Assembly (NCBI GenBank): GCA_958435945.1
Contig: CAUBIC010000012.1
Coordinates: 1-64,000, forward strand
DNA length: 64,000 nt
Direction of reading: 5' to 3'
Origin: an uncultured Collinsella sp.
GTDB lineage: Bacteria > Actinomycetota > Coriobacteriia > Coriobacteriales > Coriobacteriaceae
Shown here: piece by piece, positions 26,212-34,546 of the stretch
Numbering within the stretch: position 1 is the first letter of the stretch
Layout: each line of letters begins with the position of its first letter
Notes under the pieces: generated by a model
The model's database searches: none
Seen by the model: only the letters and a program-made list of their open reading frames with translations
What the model was told of the DNA's origin: nothing
Position numbers and translations under genes: made by a program

Positions 26212-26810
26212 TAACGCTCATTCCTTTCGCGAATCTTGCGGGCACGCTCCCCACGCTGCTTGGCTTTGCGCTTAGCGCGGGCCTCATCACGGGCATTGAG
26301 CTCGGCAGTCGCATCAACCTCGCGGGCCGCGGGACTCAAGAACATGTAGCCGAAGAGGGCGAGCACAACGCCCACGGTAATGCCGATATCGGCCACATTG
26401 AAGACCGGAAAGTCGATGAAGGTGGTGGCAATAAAATCGGTCACAAAGCCAAAGGCCAAACGATCGATAGCGTTGCCGATAGCACCGCCCGCGACCATAG
26501 CCATGCCCACAACCTCCAAGCGAGCAAGCTGGGGCGCGCGAAGCAAGTACACGGCAATGGCGACAATGACCGCAAGCGCCAGCAAAGCAAACGCAACGCC
26601 ATGCCCCTCGCCAATGCTAAAGGCAGCACCGATATTGCGGACAAACAGGAAGTCGATCACACCGGGGATAACAGTCACATGCAAAGCGTCGCCCACGGCA
26701 CGAACCGCAAGCTTGGTCAGCTGATCAAAAAGCAGCACAACCAGCACCACCCCACCAGCAACACCTAACCGCCAGCGCAAAGGCGGCGTCATATCCCCAG
26801 CACGACCCAA
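26211..26810 (-). CDS. lspA: Lipoprotein signal peptidase
   Basis: LspA is the membrane aspartic peptidase (SPase II) that removes lipoprotein signal peptides after lipidation. The 199-residue protein has four hydrophobic helices and the catalytic pair Asp116 (GNAIDR) and Asp141 (FNVADI). The 45-residue C-terminal tail is rich in Arg, Lys and Glu and is longer than usual. Start is likely TTG at 26810 with AGGGGA upstream; the ATG six codons later is an alternative. Confidence 0.94.
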   Translation of the reverse strand: MGRAGDMTPPLRWRLGVAGGVVLVVLLFDQLTKLAVRAVGDALHVTVIPGVIDFLFVRNIGAAFSIGEGHGVAFALLALAVIVAIAVYLLRAPQLARLEVVGMAMVAGGAIGNAIDRLAFGFVTDFIATTFIDFPVFNVADIGITVGVVLALFGYMFLSPAAREVDATAELNARDEARAKRKAKQRGERARKIRERNER

Positions 26811-26921
26811 AGAAATCCCCTACCCTCAAGAACATCGAATTCCGTTTAACACAAGTAAACATCTTATATTGCCACAAGCAGAGCGCACGACATATCCACC
26901 AACGCAAGCGAAATAACCAGC

Positions 26922-26963
26922 TAAAAAAACGAAAGCGGCATTCCGAAAAACAGAATGCCGCTT
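26922..26963 (-). terminator. Terminator after ileS
   Basis: A perfect 11-bp stem (AAGCGGCATTC with GAATGCCGCTT) is followed by TCGTTTTTTT on the minus strand. Confidence 0.9.
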
Positions 26964-26981
26964 GGACGTGACAAAAGTTGA

Positions 26982-27026
26982 CGTTGGGGACGTTCTTGTT
27001 TGACAGTCGTTTAAGAACGTCCAACG
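26982..27026. repeat. GGGGAC hairpin next to the ileS stop
   Basis: CGTTGG-GG-ACGTTCTT pairs with AAGAACGTCCAACG, apart from a 2-base bulge. It lies 1 base beyond the ileS stop and before the true terminator. It shares TTGGGGACG with the hairpin at 54808-54835. Confidence 0.7.
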
Positions 27027-27027
27027 G

Positions 27028-29832
27028 TTAGTTCAGCGCATCAGCGCAGCGTTTGCAGATGTGAGCGTGGCCGTTGTACTCGCCGACGGTGGTGCGGTAG
27101 TTCCAGCAACGGTCGCAGCACTCGCCCTCGGCTGCCTCGATAGCAACGGAGAGCTCCTCGCCCTGGGTCAGCTCAACATCGGAGACGATGTAGAACTCGG
27201 CCAGATCGACGGCCTTATCACCGGTCAGCAGCGCGTACATCTCGGCGGGAACGACCGCCTTGACGCGGACCTGCTGGCTCTTGGTGAAGGTGCCGGCAGA
27301 ACGGGCATCCTCAAGGGCCTTGGTCACGGCGCTACGGAGCTCAAGAGAAGCCTCGAGCACGCCCTCAAACTCGTTGGCCTCATCGACCGTGATGGGCGAC
27401 TTGTACCAATCGAGCAGCGCGGCGTACTTCTGGTGATCGACGCAGCCGGCGGGCGCATATGCCATGGCCTCGTCGACGGTGTAGGACAGGATCGGCTGCA
27501 GGTCGCGCATGAGCATCGAGAAGAGCTCGGCCAGCACGGTCTGGGCGCTGCGGCGCTCGAGCGAGCCGGGCTTATCGCAGTACAGACGGTCCTTCAGGGC
27601 GTCGAGGTACACGTTGGAAAGCTCGGTAACCACGAAGTCATAAAGCGCACGGTAAGCGCGCGGGAACTCGTAGCAAGAGTAAGCGTCGTCGACCTCGGCC
27701 TGAACCTGGGTCAGACGGGCAACCATGAGCTTGTCGAGCGGCAGCAGGTCGGCAAAGGCGACACCGTCGGTCTCAGGCTCAAACTGGCCCTCGAGCTCGG
27801 AAAGCAGGAAGCGCAGCGTGTTGCGGAAGCGACGGTAGGCATCGGACGTACGAGCAAGGATCTCGTGGTCGATGGAAACGTCGGAGCTGGTATCGACGGA
27901 TGCAACCCACAGACGGATGATATCGGCGCCCATCTCGTCGCAGACCTTGTTGGGGTCGATGACGTTGCCGAGCGACTTGGACATCTTGCGGCCCTGGCCA
28001 TCGAGTGTGAAGCCCTGAGAGACGACCGCCTTGTACGGAGCATGGCCGTTGGCACCCACCGAGGTGAGCAGCGAGCTCTGGAACCAACCGCGGTGCTGGT
28101 CGGATCCCTCGAGATACACGTCCGCCGGGTACTCAAGCTCGGGGCGATACTCGCAGACGGCCTTCCAGGAAACGCCGGAGTCCCACCACACATCGAGGAT
28201 GTCCTTATCGGCCTTGAGGTGATGGCCGCCGCACTTGGGGCAGACGCAAGCCTCGCCCAGGTAGCTCTCGGGAGCGTCAGTAAACCAGGCGTCGGAGCCC
28301 TTCTCGTGGAAGAGCTTGATGACGGCGTCGAGCGTGGCGTCGTTCATGACCTTCTCGCCGCAGTCGGCGCAGGTGTAGCTGGGGATAGGCACGCCCCAGT
28401 TGCGCTGGCGGCTGATGCACCAGTCGGGACGCTGCTCGACCATGGCGCCAATGCGGTTGGCGGCATGGGCCGGATACCACTTGACGTTCTCGCGGACCTC
28501 CTTGCCAGCCTGCTCACGCAAACCGGTCTTGTCCATCGAGACAAACCACTGGTCGGTAGCACGGAAGAGCACCGGGTGCTTGCAGCGCCAGCAGTGCGGA
28601 TAGCTGTGCGTGATCTTCTTCTCGAGGATCAGGGTGCCGCGCTCGCGCAGGAACTCGATGATATGCGGGTTGGCCTCGTCGGTATCCATGCCGCTGAAGG
28701 GGCCGCCGGTACCAAACTCCTCGCCGGTGTAGAACTTGCCGTCGCCATCAACCGGCATGCAGATGTCGGTGATGCCTTCCTTGAGGCAGGCGAAGTAGTC
28801 GTCGACGCCGTGGCCGGGCGAGTTGTGGACGATACCGGTACCGTCATCGACACCGACGTAGTCGGCCAGGAGCGCCACGCCCTCAACACCGTCAAAGATC
28901 GGCTGCTTGTAGTGGATGTGGTGGAAGGTCTCGGCGGGAACCACATAGGGCTTACCGTCGACCACAACCGGGGTGTACTCCCAGCCAAACTCCTCGCAGC
29001 ACTTGGGAGCCAGGTCCTCGAGCATGACCTCGGCGCGGCCGTCGTGCTCAACGGCGACGTAGGCGGCGCCGGGCTTGAGAGAAACGGCCTGGTCGGAGGG
29101 GATGGTCCACGGCGTGGTCGTCCAGATGATAAAGTCAACCGGGCCGTCGAAGTTCTCGAGGCCGGCGGGCTTGGAGGTCATCTCAAAGCGCACGAAGATG
29201 GACGGGCTCGTCTCGTCGGAGTACTCAATCTCGGCCTCAGCAAGTGCGGTATGGCAGTGCTTGCACCAGTGGACGGGCTTGTGGCCGCGATAGATCATGC
29301 CCTTGTCGAACATGGCCTTGAAAACCTCGATGTCGGCGGCGTCATGCTGGTGATAGAGCGTCAGATAGGGGTTGTCCCAATCGCCGAGCACGCCCAGGCG
29401 ACGGAAGCCAGCCTTCTGCAGCTCGATGTTCTCGACAGCGAACTTGTTGCAAAGCTCGCGGATCTTAGCCGTGGAGGTCTGGTTGAACTTCTCGGTGCCG
29501 AGCTTCTCCTCGACCTTATGCTCGATCGGCTGGCCATGGCAGTCCCAACCGGGGACATAGGGAACCTCATAGCCCTGCATCATCCAGTAACGGTTGATCA
29601 TGTCCTTGGAGATCTTGTTCATGGCGTGGCCGATGTGGATCGGGCCGTTGGCGTACGGAGGGCCGTCGTGCAGCACGAACTTCTTGTGACCCTCGTTCTT
29701 CTTCAGAACCTGCTCGTAGACCTTGTTGTCCTGCCAGTCCTTGAGTCGCTTGGGCTCGGACTTGGAAAGACCGGCACGCATGGGAAAACCGGTCTTGGGC
29801 AGATTCATCGTCTGCTTGTACTCGTTTGCCAC
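27028..29832 (-). CDS. ileS: Isoleucyl-tRNA synthetase
   Basis: This class I synthetase charges tRNA-Ile and edits valine. The 934-residue protein has NLPKTGFPMRAGL near the N-terminus, HIGH at 66-69, the WD(C)HG editing-domain entry GWDCHGQPIE, KMSKS at 616-620 and a C-terminal zinc finger with CDRCWNYR and CKRC. The start is GTG at 29832: AAAGGGG precedes it and the resulting N-terminus matches bacterial IleS, whereas the upstream frame overlaps the T-box terminator. Expression is controlled by the T-box leader. Bacterial type-1 (mupirocin-sensitive type) features seem likely but were not tested. Confidence 0.97.
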   Translation of the reverse strand: MANEYKQTMNLPKTGFPMRAGLSKSEPKRLKDWQDNKVYEQVLKKNEGHKKFVLHDGPPYANGPIHIGHAMNKISKDMINRYWMMQGYEVPYVPGWDCHGQPIEHKVEEKLGTEKFNQTSTAKIRELCNKFAVENIELQKAGFRRLGVLGDWDNPYLTLYHQHDAADIEVFKAMFDKGMIYRGHKPVHWCKHCHTALAEAEIEYSDETSPSIFVRFEMTSKPAGLENFDGPVDFIIWTTTPWTIPSDQAVSLKPGAAYVAVEHDGRAEVMLEDLAPKCCEEFGWEYTPVVVDGKPYVVPAETFHHIHYKQPIFDGVEGVALLADYVGVDDGTGIVHNSPGHGVDDYFACLKEGITDICMPVDGDGKFYTGEEFGTGGPFSGMDTDEANPHIIEFLRERGTLILEKKITHSYPHCWRCKHPVLFRATDQWFVSMDKTGLREQAGKEVRENVKWYPAHAANRIGAMVEQRPDWCISRQRNWGVPIPSYTCADCGEKVMNDATLDAVIKLFHEKGSDAWFTDAPESYLGEACVCPKCGGHHLKADKDILDVWWDSGVSWKAVCEYRPELEYPADVYLEGSDQHRGWFQSSLLTSVGANGHAPYKAVVSQGFTLDGQGRKMSKSLGNVIDPNKVCDEMGADIIRLWVASVDTSSDVSIDHEILARTSDAYRRFRNTLRFLLSELEGQFEPETDGVAFADLLPLDKLMVARLTQVQAEVDDAYSCYEFPRAYRALYDFVVTELSNVYLDALKDRLYCDKPGSLERRSAQTVLAELFSMLMRDLQPILSYTVDEAMAYAPAGCVDHQKYAALLDWYKSPITVDEANEFEGVLEASLELRSAVTKALEDARSAGTFTKSQQVRVKAVVPAEMYALLTGDKAVDLAEFYIVSDVELTQGEELSVAIEAAEGECCDRCWNYRTTVGEYNGHAHICKRCADALN

Positions 29833-29875
29833 GGTACCCCTTTCATGTCGTGGGCGCGCACGCCCGTTGGGCACC

Positions 29876-30176
29876 AAAAAAGCGCCCGTCCCTACAAGCT
29901 GGGACGAAGCGCCACAAAACGGACTGTACGCCCGCAAAAGCTCTTCGTTTAACCACCCAGCTTAGATGCCCTCGCCCGCGTATTCGCGCGCTCGCATCCG
30001 TTACTCGGCTGGCCTGTATCGACGACCATCTCGGCGATATCTACTAAGACGAGCCTGTGCGACGCGTCCGTTGGGACCGCAGCTCCGGGGTGATTTTCAT
30101 CGGTCGCATGCACGGGTTCTCAGCGCTCCCCGCTCTCTGTAACATGCGGACGGCCGACTACTCGTCCCCATCAACG
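29876..30176 (-). ncRNA. T-box riboswitch leader of ileS (tRNA-Ile)
   Basis: The minus-strand leader shows all main T-box parts. Stem I closes by GGGAC (near 30167) with GTCCC. The distal T-loop elements AGAGAG and GCTGAGA are present. An ATC specifier codon at 30092-30094 followed by A reads isoleucine. The antiterminator is GGG, TGGTTAAA bulge, CGAAG (29943-29958), pairing with CTTCG-T-CCC (29901-29909); TGGT pairs with the ACCA end of tRNA-Ile. The competing terminator GCGCTTCGTCCC with GGGACGGGCGC ends in TTTTTT. Thus uncharged tRNA-Ile should allow read-through into ileS. Confidence 0.93.
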
Positions 30177-30318
30177 CTTATGCGGAGTATGCTAGCACGT
30201 TCCGCGCCGGCGAAAAACCCTCAACACTGGTTTTATACGTTCGAAATTTCTCGCGGCTGTGGACCTTCTCTTGGAGCAAAATACCTGAAAGCACTTTATC
30301 GAACGAAAGAAGGTTGCT

Positions 30319-31407
30319 ATGCGAACCATTGGAATGAGTGATTATACCGTCGGCGAAGACTGCTTTGACGAGCTGCCCGGCGCGCTGGCCGAGTACGGAG
30401 CGACCAAGGTCGCCATCATCGGTGGCAAGCGAGCCCTGGCTGCAGCGCTACCAGGGCTCGAGGCGGCACTTGAAGATACCGATGTCGAGGTCCTGGAGAC
30501 GCGCGTCTACGGTACCAACAGTACGCGTGCCAATATCGCCAAGGTCGTAAACTCCCCCGCCTGCCAGGAAGCCGACGTGCTCATTGCTTGCGGCGGCGGC
30601 AAGGCGCTCGATACCGTCAAGACGGCGGCCATCGAGCTCAAGAAGATCGTCTTTACCGTGCCGACGATCTGCTCCAACTGCTCCGCCGCGACCGCCATTG
30701 CCGTCGTGTACAACGACGACGGCTCGCTCGAGGGCTATTCGTACCCCAACCGCCCCGCGCACATCTTCATCAACCCCAAGATCATCGCCGAGGCACCGGC
30801 AGAGTACTTCTGGGCCGGCGTGGGCGATGCCCTGTCTAAGCAGCCCGAGGTCGAGTACGCCACGAGCGCCGGTAATTTGGAGCACACCGCCGGTCTTGGC
30901 CTGGCACTCGCCCACACCTGCTCCGAGCCGCTGTTTACCTATGGCGTCCAGGGTCTTGAGGACGTGCGCCAGGACCTGTCGACCGAGGCCGTCAAGCAGA
31001 TCGCGCTCGACATCGTGGTCAACACGGGCTATGTCTCGAACCTGACCAACCAGAACGATTACTACTACAACTCGAGCGTGGCGCACGCGTTCTACAACGC
31101 CACCTGCAGCATTCCACGTGAGGGCACCTACCTGCACGGCGAAGTCGTAAGCCTGGGCGTGCTCGTCCTGTTTGCCTATACGGGCGATACCGAGAACCTT
31201 GTGCGCTACGCCGCCTTTAACAAGCAGATGGGCCTGCCCGTGACGCTTGAGCAGGTCGGGCTTTCCGAGGCCGACATCCCTGCCCTGTGCGAATACGCGC
31301 ACGCCACCAACGAGTGGAAGCAGGGCAACCCTGAGCCCTTCACTGACGAAAAGTTCGCCGCCGCCATCAAGGCCGCCAACGCCTACGGCCACTCTATCCT
31401 GGCCTAA
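30319..31407 (+). CDS. Iron-containing alcohol dehydrogenase family protein
   Basis: This 362-residue NAD(P)-dependent oxidoreductase of the group III/glycerol dehydrogenase-like superfamily has a Rossmann N-domain with CGGGK (91-95) and a helical metal domain. Metal ligands visible are Asp170 (GVGDALSK), His256 (VAHAFYN) and His273 (YLHGEV). Overall pattern is closest to the YbdH/HcxA-like 2-hydroxyacid or glycerol dehydrogenase subgroup; substrate is not known. GAAAGAAGG precedes the ATG. It is a monocistronic plus-strand unit ending at a strong terminator. Confidence 0.87.
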   Translation: MRTIGMSDYTVGEDCFDELPGALAEYGATKVAIIGGKRALAAALPGLEAALEDTDVEVLETRVYGTNSTRANIAKVVNSPACQEADVLIACGGGKALDTVKTAAIELKKIVFTVPTICSNCSAATAIAVVYNDDGSLEGYSYPNRPAHIFINPKIIAEAPAEYFWAGVGDALSKQPEVEYATSAGNLEHTAGLGLALAHTCSEPLFTYGVQGLEDVRQDLSTEAVKQIALDIVVNTGYVSNLTNQNDYYYNSSVAHAFYNATCSIPREGTYLHGEVVSLGVLVLFAYTGDTENLVRYAAFNKQMGLPVTLEQVGLSEADIPALCEYAHATNEWKQGNPEPFTDEKFAAAIKAANAYGHSILA

Positions 31408-31413
31408 CCGGCC

Positions 31414-31453
31414 AAAACCGCCACAAAGGGGACAGTTCCTTTGTGGCGGTTTT
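31414..31453. terminator. Bidirectional terminator with GGGGAC loop
   Basis: A perfect 16-bp stem (AAAACCGCCACAAAGG with complement) encloses the loop GGACAGTT, with T and A tracts on both sides. It serves the convergent dehydrogenase and DUF523 genes. The CAAAGGGGACAG segment matches that of the terminator at 23771-23811. Confidence 0.92.
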
Positions 31454-31909
31454 TTATTGCTGTAACATGCTCGAGTCGAATTCGCTTGCCGGGATCACGC
31501 GGTAGCCGTGGCGCAGGAGCAGGTCAACGAAGACACCGTTACCCGTTGTGAGCGTGCCGCTGAAGGATCCGTCGTAGATATGGCCCACGCCGCACGACGG
31601 ACTACGATCCTGCAAAATGCACGCGGAAATCTCGGACGGCCCACCCGCCTGCTCACACATATCGAGCGCACGTTGAGCGCCCAGGCGGAATTCCCGGTCA
31701 ACGGACACGCCCTCGCAGGTACGAACCTCGCCGTTCACAATCTCGGACGGCTTGCGCGGCGTGGGCAGGCCCCCAAAGACCTCAGGGCACACCAAGAGGA
31801 CCTCGGTCCCCGTACGCTCGCAGGCCTCGACCAGCTCGCGATGGTAGTTGTCGAGCCCGTTATACTTGCAGCTCTCGCCCATCAAACAGGCACTCACCAC
31901 GATCTTCAT
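31454..31909 (-). CDS. DUF523 family protein
   Basis: The 151-residue protein has conserved DUF523 signatures: VVSACLMGESCKYNG at the N-terminus, LLVCPEVFGGLPTPR, a GV(S)VD-EF segment and SPSCGVGHIYDGSF. Conserved Cys residues suggest metal or Fe-S binding, but no function is established for the family. The start at 31909 is supported by AGAGGG six bases before the ATG. Confidence 0.88.
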   Translation of the reverse strand: MKIVVSACLMGESCKYNGLDNYHRELVEACERTGTEVLLVCPEVFGGLPTPRKPSEIVNGEVRTCEGVSVDREFRLGAQRALDMCEQAGGPSEISACILQDRSPSCGVGHIYDGSFSGTLTTGNGVFVDLLLRHGYRVIPASEFDSSMLQQ

Positions 31910-31929
31910 ATGCATCCCTCTCAAGCAAA

Positions 31930-31964
31930 ACGCCCCATTTGAGATAGGCACTCAAATGGGGCGT
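31930..31964 (-). terminator. Terminator of ftsH
   Basis: A perfect 14-bp stem (ACGCCCCATTTGAG with complement) closes a 7-base loop and is followed by TTTGCTT on the minus strand. Confidence 0.85.
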
Positions 31965-31990
31965 CGATATTTACTGTCCCGAACGCAACG

Positions 31991-33898
31991 CTATTGCTGC
32001 TTAGGCATCAGCGGATTTTCGCGCGTGAGGAGGTTCATAAACTCCTCGCCGGTGATCGTCTCCTTCTTGTACAGATAACGAGCCAGCTCGTGGAGCTTGA
32101 ACTTGTTCTCCTTCAGGATCTGCAGGGCGCGGTCGTGCGCATCCTCGATCAGCTTGGCGACAATCGCGTCCACGCGCTCGGCCGTACCGGGGGCGCAGGT
32201 GAGCGACGTGTCCTGGTTGAGGTACGCGTTCTGGACGGTACCGAGTGCCATCATGCCAAACTCATCGGACATACCAAAGCGCGTCACCATGTTGCGGGCG
32301 AGCTTGGTTGCCTGCTCGATATCGTTGGCGGCGCCGGTCGTCATCTCGCCAAAGATGAGCTCCTCGGCTGCACGGCCACCGCAGTAGACCGCAAGCTTGT
32401 CCAGGACCTCCTGGCGCGTGGTCAGGAAGCGCTCGTCCTCCTCGACCTGCATGGTGTAGCCCAGAGCGCCGCTCGTGCGCGGCACGATGGTGATCTTGGT
32501 AACCGGCGCGGAACCCTTTTGGCGGGCAGCGACTATGGCATGACCGATCTCGTGGTAGGAAACGACCTGCTTCTCGTGGTCGGAAAGCACCGTGGACTTA
32601 CGCTGCTGGCCGGCAATGACGACCTCCACCGACTCCTCGAAGTCGTCCTGGGTCGCGCGCTTGCGGCCTTCGCGAACAGCGCGCAGGGCACCCTCGTTGA
32701 TGATATTGGCAAGGTCGGCGCCCGAGGCACCGGGCGTGGCGCGGGCAATAGCGGTCAGGTCGATCGGCGGCTGCGTCTTCACGCTCTTGGCATGCAGCTC
32801 GAGGATGTTCTTGCGGCCAGTCAGGTCGGGCAGCTCAACGGGAATGCGGCGGTCAAAACGACCGGGGCGCAGCAGGGCGGGATCGAGGCTGTCGGGACGG
32901 TTGGTCGCAGCGAGGACGACGATGCCCTTGTGGTTATCGAAGCCGTCCATCTCGGTCAGCAGCTGGTTGAGCGTCTGCTCGCGCTCGTCGTTGCCACTAA
33001 AGCCGCCGCCATCGCGCTTCTTGCCGATGGTATCGATCTCATCGATAAAGACGATACACGGGGCCTTTTCCTTGGCCTGCTTAAACAGGTCACGAACCTT
33101 GGCGGCACCGCGGCCGACGAACATCTCGACGAACTCAGAACCCGAAATGCTAAAGAACGGAACGCCCGCCTCACCGGCAACGGCCTTGGCGAGCAGGGTT
33201 TTACCGGTACCCGGAGGGCCGACAAGGAGGGCACCGCGCGGCAGCTTGGCGCCAATTTCCTCGTAGCGCTGCGGCTTCTCCAGAAAGTCGACGACCTCCT
33301 TAAGGGATTCCTTGGCCTCTTCCTGGCCTGCAACATCCTTAAAGGTCACGCCCACATCTTTGGAGGCGATAACGCGAGCGCCGGACTTACCCAGTCCGCC
33401 GCCGCCAAAGCCACCACCGCCAAAGTTCATCGACGGACCGTCTTCGCCCATGGCCTTCTTCATACGGCGGTTGAGCCACCAGCCGATGAGGAAGAAAATC
33501 GCCATGGGAAGAATGAGGGTGAGCAGGTAGTAGGTCATCAGACCCGAGTTCTTATCGGGAACGACCGACTCAAGCGAGGCACCAGATTCAAGCACGCGAT
33601 CGGTAAAGCCCGCATCATTCGGCACACCGGTCGTCTTGTAGGCGATGTTCTCGTCCTCGCCCTTCTTGGTGTAATAAATCGTGTAATCGTCCGTGTTGTA
33701 CTCAACCTTGTCAACGCTCTTCTTATCGAGCGCTTTGACAAACGTCGAGTAATCGGTCTTCGTAATCTGCTGCGTGTGACCGATGTTGGGGAACAGAACG
33801 GTCGAGAGCACGAGGTAGACGACGAAGGCGATGAGCACGTAGAGGATCATATTCCGTCTACGTTTGTTGTCATCCATCTCCATCTGCTTGAACTCCAT
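31991..33898 (-). CDS. ftsH: ATP-dependent zinc metalloprotease FtsH
   Basis: FtsH is the membrane-anchored AAA+ protease that degrades misfolded membrane and regulatory proteins. The 635-residue protein has TM1 (about 17-36), a small extracytoplasmic domain, TM2 (about 124-143), a Gly-rich linker, Walker A GPPGTGKT at 227-234, VFIDEIDTIG Walker B, SRH arginines in LLRPGRFDRR, and the zinc site HEIGH at 449-453. The first ATG lacks a ribosome site; internal ATGs at residues 6 or 8 are possible starts. It stands alone with its own terminator. Confidence 0.97.
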   Translation of the reverse strand: MEFKQMEMDDNKRRRNMILYVLIAFVVYLVLSTVLFPNIGHTQQITKTDYSTFVKALDKKSVDKVEYNTDDYTIYYTKKGEDENIAYKTTGVPNDAGFTDRVLESGASLESVVPDKNSGLMTYYLLTLILPMAIFFLIGWWLNRRMKKAMGEDGPSMNFGGGGFGGGGLGKSGARVIASKDVGVTFKDVAGQEEAKESLKEVVDFLEKPQRYEEIGAKLPRGALLVGPPGTGKTLLAKAVAGEAGVPFFSISGSEFVEMFVGRGAAKVRDLFKQAKEKAPCIVFIDEIDTIGKKRDGGGFSGNDEREQTLNQLLTEMDGFDNHKGIVVLAATNRPDSLDPALLRPGRFDRRIPVELPDLTGRKNILELHAKSVKTQPPIDLTAIARATPGASGADLANIINEGALRAVREGRKRATQDDFEESVEVVIAGQQRKSTVLSDHEKQVVSYHEIGHAIVAARQKGSAPVTKITIVPRTSGALGYTMQVEEDERFLTTRQEVLDKLAVYCGGRAAEELIFGEMTTGAANDIEQATKLARNMVTRFGMSDEFGMMALGTVQNAYLNQDTSLTCAPGTAERVDAIVAKLIEDAHDRALQILKENKFKLHELARYLYKKETITGEEFMNLLTRENPLMPKQQ

Positions 33899-33975
33899 CT
33901 ACTGGGGTTGATAATGCTAACTAGAATACCCAACCCGGACGGCGATAAACCGACGCCGGGCACGAAAGGACAGAG

Positions 33976-34461
33976 ATGGCATCACTTGAAGTCGGCAAGG
34001 TTCAGATCTATACGGGCGACGGCAAGGGCAAAACCACGGCTGCGCTGGGATTGGCGATGCGCGCCAAAGGTTATGGGCTCGACGTACTCATGCTGCAGTT
34101 TGCCAAGAAGCTGCACTGCGCCGAGCACGACGCCGCGCCGCGCCTGGGACTGCGCATTGTACAGGCCGATCGCGACACACCCGAGGCCTGCGCCGAGCAG
34201 ATCATGGAGCTCGCACGCGAGCAGATATCACAGGTCGACGTTCTGATTTTGGACGAACTCGGCGAAGCGATGCGCCGCGGATTCGTGACGCGCGAGGATG
34301 TGGAGGGACTGATCGCGCTGAAGCCTGCCACCACGGAGCTCGTGCTCACCGGCCGCGGGCTGCTGCCTCTCGCGGACCTCGCCGACCTAGTCACCGAAAT
34401 GCGCCCCGTCAAACACTACTTCGACGAAGGCCTCCTAGCCCGTCAAGGCATCGAATACTAA
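33976..34461 (+). CDS. cobO: Cob(I)alamin adenosyltransferase (CobO/BtuR type)
   Basis: The enzyme transfers the 5'-deoxyadenosyl group of ATP to cob(I)alamin to form adenosylcobalamin. The 161-residue protein has the modified P-loop GDGKGKTT (14-21), VLILDELGEAM, and the C-terminal MRPVKHYFDEGLLARQGIEY typical of the family. GAAAGGA precedes the ATG. No other cobalamin genes are nearby, so it may serve salvage of imported corrinoids. Confidence 0.93.
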   Translation: MASLEVGKVQIYTGDGKGKTTAALGLAMRAKGYGLDVLMLQFAKKLHCAEHDAAPRLGLRIVQADRDTPEACAEQIMELAREQISQVDVLILDELGEAMRRGFVTREDVEGLIALKPATTELVLTGRGLLPLADLADLVTEMRPVKHYFDEGLLARQGIEY

Positions 34462-34474
34462 TTGATCCAAAGGG

Positions 34475-34534
34475 GACGGAGGAAAACGGACCATCGACAT
34501 CAAGACGGAGAGAAATGATCCGTTTTCCTCCGTC
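34475..34534. repeat. GGGGACGGAGG long hairpin
   Basis: Perfect 16-bp arms (GACGGAGGAAAACGGA with complement), extended to about 23 bp with one mismatch, lie between the convergent cobO and MATE genes. The left side reads AAAGGGGACGGAGG. No U tract follows, so it is more repeat-like than terminator-like, although it could limit read-through. Confidence 0.75.
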
Positions 34535-34546
34535 TCATACGGATCA

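Noticed and set aside
27061..29952. 963-residue plus-strand frame
   Set aside because: It is antisense to ileS, which has full motifs; the mirror frame shows no domain.
30057..30341. 94-residue plus-strand frame
   Set aside because: It overlaps the T-box leader and has no ribosome site or family match.
31994..34246. 750-residue plus-strand frame
   Set aside because: It is antisense to ftsH and runs into the cobO region out of frame.
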